A stretch of 64,000 bases of DNA from Bacillota bacterium. GTDB taxonomy: Bacteria > Bacillota > Clostridia > Lachnospirales > Cellulosilyticaceae. Where the stretch lies: NCBI GenBank assembly GCA_023436395.1, contig JAEZJJ010000094.1, positions 1-64,000 of the forward strand, written 5' to 3'. The number at the start of each line of letters is the position of its first letter. Position 1 is the stretch's first letter. Positions 44,559-53,544 of the stretch are shown here, piece after piece. The notes under the pieces are model-generated. The model made no database searches, was not told where the DNA came from, and was given only the letters and a program-made list of their open reading frames with translations. Both the position numbers and the translations under genes were made by a program.

Positions 44559-45920
44559 ATGAAAACAAGAGCAGACGAGCAATTAGCAAGACAAGAAATA
44601 TTAGATATGGTAAAAGAATACTACCATAATTTCAAAGAAAATAATAAGGTGTTTGAACAAGGGGATAGAATAACATATGCAGCCAGGGTATATGATGAAC
44701 GAGAGATGTGCAGTCTTATTGATGCATCATTAGATTTTTGGCTAACTACAGGAAGATACTCTGATCAATTTGAAAAAGATTTTGCTAAGTTATTAAATGT
44801 TAAATATGCTAATTTAGTTAATAGCGGTTCCTCGGCAAATTTAATTGCATTTTCTGTTTTAACAAGTTTAGAACTTGGTGAACGACGAATTAAAAGAGGT
44901 GATGAAGTAATAACTGTTGCTTGTGGCTTCCCTACAACAGTTACACCTATCATTCAATATGGAGCAGTACCTGTATTTGTAGACGTAACAATTCCACAAT
45001 ATAATATTGATGTTACTCAACTTGAATTAGCTTTATCTGAAAAAACGAAGGCTGTTATGATTGCTCATACTTTGGGAAATCCATTTGATTTAAAAGCTGT
45101 TAAAGAATTTTGTGATAAATACAACCTATGGTTAGTAGAAGATAACTGTGATGCTCTAGGTAGCCAGTACTGTATAGATGGAGAAACAAAGTATACAGGA
45201 ACAATAGGTCATATTGGTACAAGTAGTTTTTATCCTCCTCATCACCTAACAATGGGCGAAGGTGGTTGTGTATATACCAATGATTCCCTTTTAAATAAAC
45301 TAATAAAAAGTTATCGTGACTGGGGGCGTGATTGTGCTTGCCCTTCAGGTATTGATAATATATGTAATAGACGCTTTGATGGTGATTATGGTCAATTACC
45401 TCATGGATACGATCATAAATACGTTTATAGCCACTTTGGTTATAATTTAAAAGTAACTGATATGCAAGCTGCTATTGGTGTTGAGCAATTAAAGAAATTA
45501 GATAAGTTTATTGTTCGCAGAAGAGAAAATTGGGAATATCTAAGAAATGCTTTATCAAAATATAGTGACACAGAAAATGGTCCATTAATACTACCAGAAC
45601 CTGTTGAAAATAGCAATCCAAGTTGGTTTGGATTTTTGATAACTATAAAGAATGATGCAAAATTTACAAGAGAGGCAATGCTACGTTATCTAGAAAGTAA
45701 ATGTATTCAGACAAGGCTTCTTTTTAGTGGTAATTTAATAAAACATCCTTGTTTTGATGAAATGAGAGAAATGAATGAGGGATATAGAGTTATTGGTGAT
45801 TTACATGTAACCGATCAAATCACTGAGCAAACATTTTGGGTTGGGGTATACCCTGGTATGTCTTATGAGATGTTAGACTACATAGCAAAGTCAATAGGTG
45901 AATTAATAGAATCGGTATAA
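44559..45920 (+). CDS. rfbH: CDP-6-deoxy-4-hexulose-3-dehydrase (E1)
   Basis: A 453-residue PMP-dependent, iron-sulfur enzyme that removes the C3 hydroxyl of CDP-4-keto-6-deoxyglucose (RfbH/DdhC/AscC). It has an aminotransferase fold in which the usual PLP lysine is replaced by histidine (FYPPHHLTMGEGGC), the signature of this dehydrase. The cluster cysteines appear in DWGRDCACPSGIDNICNRRF. N terminus DEQLARQEILDMVKEYY and ITYAARVYDEREM are typical. It needs an E3 reductase as electron donor; no recognisable rfbI/ascD gene is in this window. Confidence 0.96.
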   Translation: MKTRADEQLARQEILDMVKEYYHNFKENNKVFEQGDRITYAARVYDEREMCSLIDASLDFWLTTGRYSDQFEKDFAKLLNVKYANLVNSGSSANLIAFSVLTSLELGERRIKRGDEVITVACGFPTTVTPIIQYGAVPVFVDVTIPQYNIDVTQLELALSEKTKAVMIAHTLGNPFDLKAVKEFCDKYNLWLVEDNCDALGSQYCIDGETKYTGTIGHIGTSSFYPPHHLTMGEGGCVYTNDSLLNKLIKSYRDWGRDCACPSGIDNICNRRFDGDYGQLPHGYDHKYVYSHFGYNLKVTDMQAAIGVEQLKKLDKFIVRRRENWEYLRNALSKYSDTENGPLILPEPVENSNPSWFGFLITIKNDAKFTREAMLRYLESKCIQTRLLFSGNLIKHPCFDEMREMNEGYRVIGDLHVTDQITEQTFWVGVYPGMSYEMLDYIAKSIGELIESV

Positions 45921-45939
45921 GTTAGGGGTAAAATATACA

Positions 45940-46908
45940 ATGAAAACAATATGCTTAGTTGTTCCAACATACAACGAAGAATTAAATATTAATGATATCT
46001 ATGAGCGCGTAACAAACCTATTTATTACTAGTTTAAAACAGTATAAATATAATATTTTATTTATAGATAATTGTTCAAAAGATAATACAAGAAATTTAAT
46101 AAGAGATTTATGCGCTAGAGATAAGAATGTAAAAGCTATTTTTAATGCAAAAAATTTCGGGTTTAATAGATCGCTATTTTATGGATTATCACAGGCAACT
46201 GGGGATTGTGCTGTCTTAATGTTTGCTGATATGCAAGATCCTCCAGAAGTCATACCAAATTTTGTAAAAGAATGGGAAAATGGAAACAAGATAGTATGTG
46301 GTATAAAAACTAAGAGTAAAGAAAATCCTATAAAATACTTCTTTAGAAAGTGCTATTACAAGTTAATTGAAAATATTTCAGAGATAGATCATATCAACCA
46401 ATTTGATGGATTTGGATTATATGATAAATCTTTTATTGAAGTTCTTAAGAATATTGACGACTCCTTACCTTATTTAAGAGGAATAGTTGCAGAGTTAGGG
46501 TTCAAACGTTCAGAAGTTAGCTATGAACAGAGTAAGAGAAAAAAAGGAAAGAGCAGCTTTAATTTCATGGCATTATATGATTTAGCTATGTTAGGAATAA
46601 CGAGCTATTCGAAAGTTATAATGCATATAGCAACTATATTGGGGGCTATTATTTCATCAATTAGTGCCTTGCTTGCAATTATAATCTTTATTGTTAAACT
46701 TTGTAATTGGAATGCTTTTCCTCTTGGGACTGCAGCAATACAAATAGGCATTTTTTTCCTTGGAGCTATTCAATTATTTTTTATTGGATTTGTTGGAGAA
46801 TATATTGTAAATATGAATGTCAGGACAATGCATCATCCAATAGTAATCGAAGAAAGTAGATTAAACTTTGATACAGAAAAGATAGAGGATAATATATGGG
46901 TATCATAG
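45940..46908 (+). CDS. GtrB/DPM1-like bactoprenol glycosyltransferase
   Basis: A 322-residue family 2 glycosyltransferase with two C-terminal membrane helices (about 230-255 and 265-290), the layout of GtrB/ArnC enzymes that load a sugar onto undecaprenyl phosphate. Motifs: VVPTYNEELNINDIYERV, DNCSKDNTRNLIRDL, FADMQDPPEVIP, and RKKGKSSFNFMALYDLAM. With a GtrA-family gene at 51721 and two large membrane proteins between, it forms a Gtr-like side-chain modification cassette. It overlaps the next gene by 13 bases. Confidence 0.9.
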   Translation: MKTICLVVPTYNEELNINDIYERVTNLFITSLKQYKYNILFIDNCSKDNTRNLIRDLCARDKNVKAIFNAKNFGFNRSLFYGLSQATGDCAVLMFADMQDPPEVIPNFVKEWENGNKIVCGIKTKSKENPIKYFFRKCYYKLIENISEIDHINQFDGFGLYDKSFIEVLKNIDDSLPYLRGIVAELGFKRSEVSYEQSKRKKGKSSFNFMALYDLAMLGITSYSKVIMHIATILGAIISSISALLAIIIFIVKLCNWNAFPLGTAAIQIGIFFLGAIQLFFIGFVGEYIVNMNVRTMHHPIVIEESRLNFDTEKIEDNIWVS

Positions 46909-49205
46909 CTAATAGAGATATTTATAAAAGTAAAAATATTAAAGGTATTATTTGTTTTATAATACTGTTCTTCTTTTGCATTTTACCTGTATTTAAAGGA
47001 CTATTCTTGGATAGTAAGGTGCATGTAGAAGCGATTTCTATAGAGCCTCAGCCTGTTTCATTAAAGAATTCTATAGTAGAGCAAGAAATACATATAGAAG
47101 GTAAGGTATCAAATTTTAAGGTTTCTTTATTAGCGCCCAATAAAACACTATATGGTGATGCTTATATTAAGTTTTCGCTTCAACAAGATGATACACAAAT
47201 AACCAAAACAATAAGGGCAGAAGATTTAGTTGTCTTTGACAATATGGTTAACTTTAATTTTAATAAGTTAAATAAGGGGAAGGCTATACTGACGATAGAA
47301 GGTGTCGGTATAGCCGAAAATACAGATGTTTTTTGCTATGTGACAGGAGCTAAGGGAACTGGCTTAAAAAATGCTTTTGTAAATGATAGTATCTTACCAG
47401 GTCCCTTGGTATTAAACTATGATGTATTAAGACATGATACATATTTTTTCTATGAAATAATACTACTAGTTTTGTTAGTACTATTGATAGCAGTAACTAC
47501 TTATTTATTAACCTATAAAAATATTACGAAATATTTGTTTTTCATTTCTTTTGGCTTAATCTTTTTATATGTGTCTTTAACTAATCCCCTTGCAAGTTTT
47601 TTTGCTGAGCCAAGTAGTGAGATGGCCTATGAATTTTGGTATAAGGCACATAATTATGGCTTTTTAAGAAATAGCATGTCCTTGATGTCAGGAGAATCTT
47701 TAGTATGGACTGAACGGCTTTTGATGTGGTTAGCAGATAGAATGACAGGTGGGGGAAGGTATGTATTTGTAGTTGCACAACTATTTCAACTTTCACTTAT
47801 TTCAGCCTTTGCTTCTATGTTTTGTTTACCAAAATTTAAAAAGTATTTTAGTGATACTGTAAGACTTATCGTAAGTTTTTATATAGGAACTATGTTACTT
47901 TTTCCAAGTGCATACTATTTTTGGGCTGTTAGTTATTGGGTAAGTTTATTCCTAATATTTTTTGCATTTATCGATATGAAGAAATTAAGAAAAACACAGT
48001 ACCTTCTTTTACTAGGCATTACTATAGTATTATGTGTATCTAGGATATATCATATTGTATATATACCTATTTCTCTGTTTTTAATAGTTATGTTTGGTAA
48101 AGAAAAAGGAAAGAGGTTTATTATTTACTGTTCAACAGTAGCTATTTCATCCCTTTTTGAAGTTTTATATAGCTTAACAATGGGTGGACAAGATCATTTT
48201 ACTCACAATTCTTTCAGCATATTAAGAGCGATAGAAAATACAATATATTATCAAGTACAAGTTTTAATTTCATTTTTTATGGGCAATGGAGCTAAAAATG
48301 GGCTGATTACAAATATTTTCTTTTTAGTCATACTCATTTTATTTGCTGGTTTATTTATCTATAAGCTGATAACAAATCAAGGAGATAAGAAGCCTTGGGT
48401 TATTATAGGTGCTTTTGGAATCTTGAGCATAGGGACAATAGCCATTAATATTGTTGTATGCACTATCTCTGCGACAGTCGGTTTCCCATATGATTATGCA
48501 AAGAAAATAGATTGGAACACGTGTTATTATCAAAATGGTGATTTGCATTTTTCATATGCCTATTTTGCACTTGTAGGGTTAGTTTTAGTTACTGTATATC
48601 TGTATAAAAAACATAGCAAGCTAGAGAATGATAATTTTCCTATTCAAAGGGTGGAGTATATTTTAATTTTTATACTAATGTTTAATATGATGACGAATAC
48701 TTATACAAAAATACCGTTAAGAATGGTTCCTACTCAATGGCAGAGTGTATATCAGACAACTAAAAAGGATAGCTATTATTTAGCTATTAATACAACTTAT
48801 CCATTTGCAAACATTTCATTAACTCAAAATAGTGAACCTATAATAATTGCTAGAGATGATATGGATAACACCTTTTTATGGACAACTGGTATGCCACAAT
48901 ATAATACAAGTACACGATATAATAGCTTAAATACGTCAGGTATAGTTGATTTAGCAGAAAAAGAAATCTTAACGGTAACTGTATCAAGAACAGACTTAAA
49001 TTTTGATACACCTTATATTTTAGTTTTAAAAGATAAAGATGGAAATGTCATTGATAAGATCAAACAAGCTAATTCACCCAAAAGACAATGGACGGATTTC
49101 ATATTACCTGAAAATACAAAAGGGGTTACAATATTAGAATTTGAATATGAGGATGGAACAAAAGCATATATTCATGATGCTATTCAAATAGGGGCTAAAA
49201 TATAA
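46896..49205 (+). CDS. Large membrane protein, GtrC-like glycosyltransferase candidate (copy 1)
   Basis: A 769-residue protein with an N-terminal membrane segment (about 15-35), a beta-rich extracytoplasmic domain (about 40-185), about ten further helices (190-600) and a C-terminal extracytoplasmic beta-rich domain (about 620-769). Conserved with the next gene at YEFWYKA, LMSGESLVWTER, YYFWxVSYWV and ENTIYYQVQVL. No DxD or other standard catalytic motif is certain. The position between GtrB-like and GtrA genes suggests a membrane glycosyltransferase using undecaprenyl-phosphate sugar on the outer face. ATG 46896 is inside the previous gene's end with AGAGGAT upstream. Confidence 0.6.
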   Translation: MGIIANRDIYKSKNIKGIICFIILFFFCILPVFKGLFLDSKVHVEAISIEPQPVSLKNSIVEQEIHIEGKVSNFKVSLLAPNKTLYGDAYIKFSLQQDDTQITKTIRAEDLVVFDNMVNFNFNKLNKGKAILTIEGVGIAENTDVFCYVTGAKGTGLKNAFVNDSILPGPLVLNYDVLRHDTYFFYEIILLVLLVLLIAVTTYLLTYKNITKYLFFISFGLIFLYVSLTNPLASFFAEPSSEMAYEFWYKAHNYGFLRNSMSLMSGESLVWTERLLMWLADRMTGGGRYVFVVAQLFQLSLISAFASMFCLPKFKKYFSDTVRLIVSFYIGTMLLFPSAYYFWAVSYWVSLFLIFFAFIDMKKLRKTQYLLLLGITIVLCVSRIYHIVYIPISLFLIVMFGKEKGKRFIIYCSTVAISSLFEVLYSLTMGGQDHFTHNSFSILRAIENTIYYQVQVLISFFMGNGAKNGLITNIFFLVILILFAGLFIYKLITNQGDKKPWVIIGAFGILSIGTIAINIVVCTISATVGFPYDYAKKIDWNTCYYQNGDLHFSYAYFALVGLVLVTVYLYKKHSKLENDNFPIQRVEYILIFILMFNMMTNTYTKIPLRMVPTQWQSVYQTTKKDSYYLAINTTYPFANISLTQNSEPIIIARDDMDNTFLWTTGMPQYNTSTRYNSLNTSGIVDLAEKEILTVTVSRTDLNFDTPYILVLKDKDGNVIDKIKQANSPKRQWTDFILPENTKGVTILEFEYEDGTKAYIHDAIQIGAKI

Positions 49206-49300
49206 AGCTGAGGTAAGTACATTATTTGCATCTAATATATAAAGCTCTTAGGGGAGTATGTATAAGTACAAGATTATTATGATATAAGTAAGGAGTTATA

Positions 49301-51724
49301 ATGATAACCTTCATAAAAGAAAATAATAAAAAAATACATTTTATAATGTTCTTTATGTGCTTTATATTAATGTGTTTTATCCCACTTCTGACAGATTTAT
49401 ATTCGTATAATAAAAATACTATAGTGGTTGAATGTGAAGATATTCAACCACTATCTCTAAAAACAGATAGTGTATCTCAAGATATAATATTACAAGGGAA
49501 AGCTAATAATCTAGAAATTATGTTTTGGGCACCCAGCGGGCAGCTCTATAATGATGCAACAGTTAATATAACTATTACTCAGAATGGGAAAAAAATTCAA
49601 AAAGATATAAACCTAAGAAATATATTGTTAAAGGGTAGCTATGAAAGACCACAGCTTGATGAAGCTATACAAACCATACCATTTACTCAGAAATATGTTA
49701 TGTGTCCAATAGATGTCGATTTATCTAAATTAGATGTAGGAATTGCTAATATAAATATAAAGGCAAATCAATTACCAGAAGGAACAGACTTCTTTTGTAT
49801 GGCTTCAAAGACAATTACATCTGGTTTACCTTCAGCACAATATGGTGAAAATTTAGTTGGTATGCCTATTGTACTTAGTTATTCTGTAATTAAAATTAAT
49901 TTTAATTTTTGGTATGAAACAATATTATTAGTTTTATTATTAATACTTATAATAGCTAGTAGTTACTTGATATGTGTAAAAGAAGATCTTGTAGATAGGT
50001 ATAACTTATTATTCTATTTTGCGTTTTTTACAGTATTTATTTTTGTTTCTATACAAAGTCCTATGGCTAGTTTATTAGGAGAACCGAGAAGTGAATCTGC
50101 TTATGAGTTTTGGTATAAAGCCAAGGAATATGGTTTTTTCAAAAGTTTAATGACTCTTATGTCAGGAGAATCTCTAGTTTGGACAGAGCGGATATTAATG
50201 AGCATAGCTGTGTTTATAAGTCCATCATCAAAATATGTATTTTCTATTGCACAAGTACTTGAACTTATAGTTATTTCTGCAATTACAGCAATGCCATGTT
50301 TACCAGCTTTCAAAAAGTATTTTAGTAATAAAATAAGATTTATCTTTAGCATTTTTATTGGTACAAGCTTATTTTTTATAAAAGCATATTATTTTTGGAG
50401 TGTTAGCTACTGGGTAATCATATTCTTTATTTTATTATGTTTTATTGATTTCGATGAAATAAAAAGGTTCACATTTGTAATACTGATGGTTATATCTACT
50501 ATATTTGCAATATCTAGAATATATCATGTTGTATTAATTCCAGTATCAATAGTTTTATTTTTATTTATTGGAAAGTACAAAAAAAAGCGTTTTAAAATAT
50601 ATTGTGCAGTTGTAGGATTAGCATCTATTTTTGAAGTGGCATACTCATTTTTAGCAGGTAGCCATATTCTAGAAGAGTCAAATATTATAGATAATATCAT
50701 GGAAATAGGTATCTTTAGAATTATAGAAAATACCATCTACTATCAAGTACAGGTATTAAACTCTTTATTTACTGGTGGTGTTCATCAAAATGGCACTATT
50801 TCTAATATTTTATTTCTATTAATCTTCATTTCGATTATCATAGTATTTATCTACTTATTATTAAATAAAAAATATGAAAATAAAACTTTGCCCTGTATCT
50901 TAGGTAGTCTTGGCATTATTAGCCTTGGTACGATTTGTGTTACAGTTATTACATCAGGAAGTTATGAGAATGTTAGATTCCCAATTAACTATGCTTCCAA
51001 TATTAGTTGGATAAAAAACTATTTTCAAGAAATGGATTTACATTTTTCTTATTCTTACATTGCATCATTATTCATATTTGTTGTAGCCGTATATTATGCA
51101 AAAGAATATATTATTAACACTAAAAATTTAGCTTACAAACAATATCTGATTAATTTTGGCAGTATATCACTATCAGTTATTTTATTGCTCTTAACAAGTT
51201 TTCATTCGAATGTTAGAGAAAAGAGAATAGCTCTTCCTACTCAATGGAAATCTGTATATAGTGTTACATATGATGAAGCCTATTTTATGGCGATCAATAC
51301 TTTTTTTGGAGCGACAAAAATATCATTAGAACATAATAGTGATGAATTAGTTTATGGCATAGATAATAATAAGAATGGGTATATATGGGACTATGGACTG
51401 CCTGAGTATAGTATGGATTTGCCTTATTCAGAAGCTATATTGGGTGATATTAGCGACATTGAAGATAAATATATTTTATCAATAACGGCAAAAAAAGCAT
51501 TAACTAATTTTGATACAAGGTATGTAGCTATATTAAAAGATAGAAATGGAAATATACTATCTAAAATTCCACAAGCAAGTACTGAAGATATGATTTGGAT
51601 AGATTTTATAGTGAAAGAGCCCATAAAAAATATATACTCTATATCGTTTGAGTTGACGGATGGTAATATAGCATATGTAGAAAATTCTATTCAAATAGGA
51701 TATAAGAAGATGGAGAAGCAATGA
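49301..51724 (+). CDS. Large membrane protein, GtrC-like glycosyltransferase candidate (copy 2)
   Basis: An 807-residue paralog of the preceding gene with the same plan: N-terminal helix, beta-rich extracytoplasmic domain, about ten helices and a C-terminal extracytoplasmic domain (ending YVENSIQIGYKKMEKQ). Shared segments include LMSGESLVWTERILM and ESAYEFWYKAKEYG. Two divergent copies beside one GtrB and one GtrA imply two attachment sites or two acceptor positions for the same lipid-linked sugar. Its TGA overlaps the ATG of the GtrA gene (ATGA). AAGGAG precedes the ATG at 49301. Confidence 0.6.
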   Translation: MITFIKENNKKIHFIMFFMCFILMCFIPLLTDLYSYNKNTIVVECEDIQPLSLKTDSVSQDIILQGKANNLEIMFWAPSGQLYNDATVNITITQNGKKIQKDINLRNILLKGSYERPQLDEAIQTIPFTQKYVMCPIDVDLSKLDVGIANINIKANQLPEGTDFFCMASKTITSGLPSAQYGENLVGMPIVLSYSVIKINFNFWYETILLVLLLILIIASSYLICVKEDLVDRYNLLFYFAFFTVFIFVSIQSPMASLLGEPRSESAYEFWYKAKEYGFFKSLMTLMSGESLVWTERILMSIAVFISPSSKYVFSIAQVLELIVISAITAMPCLPAFKKYFSNKIRFIFSIFIGTSLFFIKAYYFWSVSYWVIIFFILLCFIDFDEIKRFTFVILMVISTIFAISRIYHVVLIPVSIVLFLFIGKYKKKRFKIYCAVVGLASIFEVAYSFLAGSHILEESNIIDNIMEIGIFRIIENTIYYQVQVLNSLFTGGVHQNGTISNILFLLIFISIIIVFIYLLLNKKYENKTLPCILGSLGIISLGTICVTVITSGSYENVRFPINYASNISWIKNYFQEMDLHFSYSYIASLFIFVVAVYYAKEYIINTKNLAYKQYLINFGSISLSVILLLLTSFHSNVREKRIALPTQWKSVYSVTYDEAYFMAINTFFGATKISLEHNSDELVYGIDNNKNGYIWDYGLPEYSMDLPYSEAILGDISDIEDKYILSITAKKALTNFDTRYVAILKDRNGNILSKIPQASTEDMIWIDFIVKEPIKNIYSISFELTDGNIAYVENSIQIGYKKMEKQ

Positions 51725-52170
51725 TAAGATTTTTTGGTAACATATTAGAAATTATATTAAGGTGTGTAGGGATTAAATTAAATAGGCAACAACGAATGAA
51801 TATTGATCAGTTTATAAAATTTGGAGTTGTTGGTTGTTCAAATGCAGGTATTAGCTTAGTGGTTTATTATATTTTTATCTTAATAAATCCTAATTTATAT
51901 ATTGTAGGGAATACCCTAGGATACATAGCAGGTATCTTTAATTCTTTTTATTGGAATAAAAAAGTTGTTTTTACAGATTCAGCTGTAGATGAGAAAAGGG
52001 CATTTGTAAGAATGTTTCTATGTTATGGGGCAACTTATTTTTTACAAAGTTTATTGATCTTTTTATTTGTAGAGAAGATATACATATCAAAACTTATAGC
52101 ACCAATAATTGTGATATTAATCGTAACGCCTGTTAATTTTATAATTAATAAGATTTGGTCTTTTAAATAA
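51721..52170 (+). CDS. GtrA-family membrane protein
   Basis: A 149-residue protein with four predicted helices and the GtrA features FIKFGVVGCSNAGISLVVYYIF and NTLGYIAGIFNSFYWNKKVVF. GtrA proteins are thought to flip undecaprenyl-phosphate-linked sugars across the membrane. It is the last intact gene of the operon and overlaps the previous gene by ATGA. Length is typical. Confidence 0.9.
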   Translation: MIRFFGNILEIILRCVGIKLNRQQRMNIDQFIKFGVVGCSNAGISLVVYYIFILINPNLYIVGNTLGYIAGIFNSFYWNKKVVFTDSAVDEKRAFVRMFLCYGATYFLQSLLIFLFVEKIYISKLIAPIIVILIVTPVNFIINKIWSFK

Positions 52171-52221
52171 CGTTAAGGTATGTGTCACATCAAGGACGCC
52201 TACTTTATCTACTGATCTTTC

Positions 52222-52263
52222 AGTATACTATCTTTAATTGTTTTTATGAGGAGGTAGTATACT
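52222..52263. repeat. 9-bp inverted repeat AGTATACTA / TAGTATACT
   Basis: 52222-52230 and 52255-52263 are perfectly inverted, 24 bases apart; a third similar word (GTAGTATACAG) lies at 52441-52451, beyond the IS66-like fragment. They may be remains of mobile-element ends. Confidence 0.4.
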
Positions 52264-52273
52264 TTTTATTTAG

Positions 52274-52420
52274 CGAAAAATTACAACACAACAAGAGCGT
52301 TTTAAATTGGTTGCCAGCTTTCCTAAAAGTGGGCAAGCTCACATGGTTTGGTGCAAAGAAAATGGCATCAAACCCCATATACTCTATCGTTGGAGAATGG
52401 AATATAAAAAGACCAAATAA
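52274..52420 (+). pseudogene. IS66-type accessory (TnpA-like) fragment
   Basis: The frame from 52274 to TAA 52420 encodes about 48 residues including ERFKLVASFPKSGQAHM and WCKENGIKPHILYRWRMEY, which matches the helix-turn-helix of IS66-family first open reading frames. There is no proper start, and no tnpB or transposase gene follows. The rest of 52421-52650 has no recognisable gene, so the insertion is degraded. It marks the boundary between the polysaccharide operon and rmlA. Confidence 0.65.
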
Positions 52421-52665
52421 AGATAACCTTGAAAATGACTGTAGTATACAGTAGGAGGTAAGAAGATAGTCATGAAAGAGGTAAGTGAGTATGAGAAATA
52501 TATTAGCAACAGGGGTGCAATTCTGTGTGTCCATTATTTATTCTAGCAGCATTTGTTATAAGCGAAATTTAAATTAGGTAGAAATTAGTAGTGTAGGATA
52601 GAGATGAACGGGAGTATAATATAGATAATTAATAATAATGAAAAAAATATAAAAGGGAGGTTCTA

Positions 52666-53538
52666 ATGAGAGGCATCATTTTAGCCGGAGGGTCTGGTAC
52701 AAGATTATATCCTGTTACTAAATCAATTTCTAAGCAAATATTACCAATATATGATAAGCCTATGATTTATTATCCATTATCTACTCTTATGTTAGCAGGA
52801 ATAAGAGAAATACTAATTATTTCTACTCCACGTGATTTACCAGTGTATGAAGAATTATTAGGAATAGGAGAAGAATTAGGCTTATCCATAAGTTATGCTG
52901 CACAGGAAGAGCCTAATGGCTTAGCAGAGGCATTTATTATTGGAGAAGATTTTATTAAGGATGATAATGTAGCTTTAATCTTAGGAGATAATATTTTCTA
53001 TGGTCGTGGGTTTGGAACGGTATTAGAAACTGCTGCAGCCTTAGATGAAGGAGCGAGGATATTCGGTTATTATGTGAGTGATCCAACTGGATTAGGAGTC
53101 GTTGAATTTGATCGTGAAGGAAATGTTTTATCCTTAGAAGAAAAACCAAAGAATCCTAAATCAAATTACGCTATTCCAGGACTCTATTTTTATGATAACG
53201 AGGTCGTTAAAATTGCAAAGATAATAGCTCCTTCTGAACGTGGCGAATTAGAGATTACTGCAGTAAATAATGAATATCTTCAAAGAGGAAAGTTAAAGGT
53301 AGAACTTCTTGGTAGAGGTATGGCATGGTTAGATACAGGAACCCATGAAAGTCTTATTGAAGCTGCTAACTTTGTCCAAACAGTTCAGAAGAGGCAAGGG
53401 CTTTACATAGCTTGTTTAGAGGAAATTGCTTATCGTAAAGGATACATAACAAAAGAACAGCTGATGGATTTGGCAGCTCTTATGCTAAAAACGGATTATG
53501 GTAAATATTTAATGCGTATAGCTCAAGAGAGGGAGTAG
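52666..53538 (+). CDS. rmlA: Glucose-1-phosphate thymidylyltransferase
   Basis: A 290-residue enzyme (RfbA/RmlA) producing dTDP-glucose. Diagnostic sequences: GIILAGGSGTRLYPVTKSISKQILPIYDKPM, cut here to the GxGTRLYPVT and KQILPIYDKPM elements, ALILGDNIFYGRGFG, SLEEKPKNPKSNYAIPGLYFYDN, and GMAWLDTGTHESLIEAANFV. GGGAGG precedes the ATG. It is followed 6 bases later by rmlB. No rmlD is nearby, and the RmlC-like gene is 13 kb upstream among CDP-sugar genes. Confidence 0.96.
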   Translation: MRGIILAGGSGTRLYPVTKSISKQILPIYDKPMIYYPLSTLMLAGIREILIISTPRDLPVYEELLGIGEELGLSISYAAQEEPNGLAEAFIIGEDFIKDDNVALILGDNIFYGRGFGTVLETAAALDEGARIFGYYVSDPTGLGVVEFDREGNVLSLEEKPKNPKSNYAIPGLYFYDNEVVKIAKIIAPSERGELEITAVNNEYLQRGKLKVELLGRGMAWLDTGTHESLIEAANFVQTVQKRQGLYIACLEEIAYRKGYITKEQLMDLAALMLKTDYGKYLMRIAQERE

Positions 53539-53544
53539 AAGATA

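Noticed and set aside
52182..52454. 90-residue open frame after the GtrA gene
   Set aside because: It is the wrong frame across an IS66-type fragment; the meaningful translation is in the frame starting at 52274.
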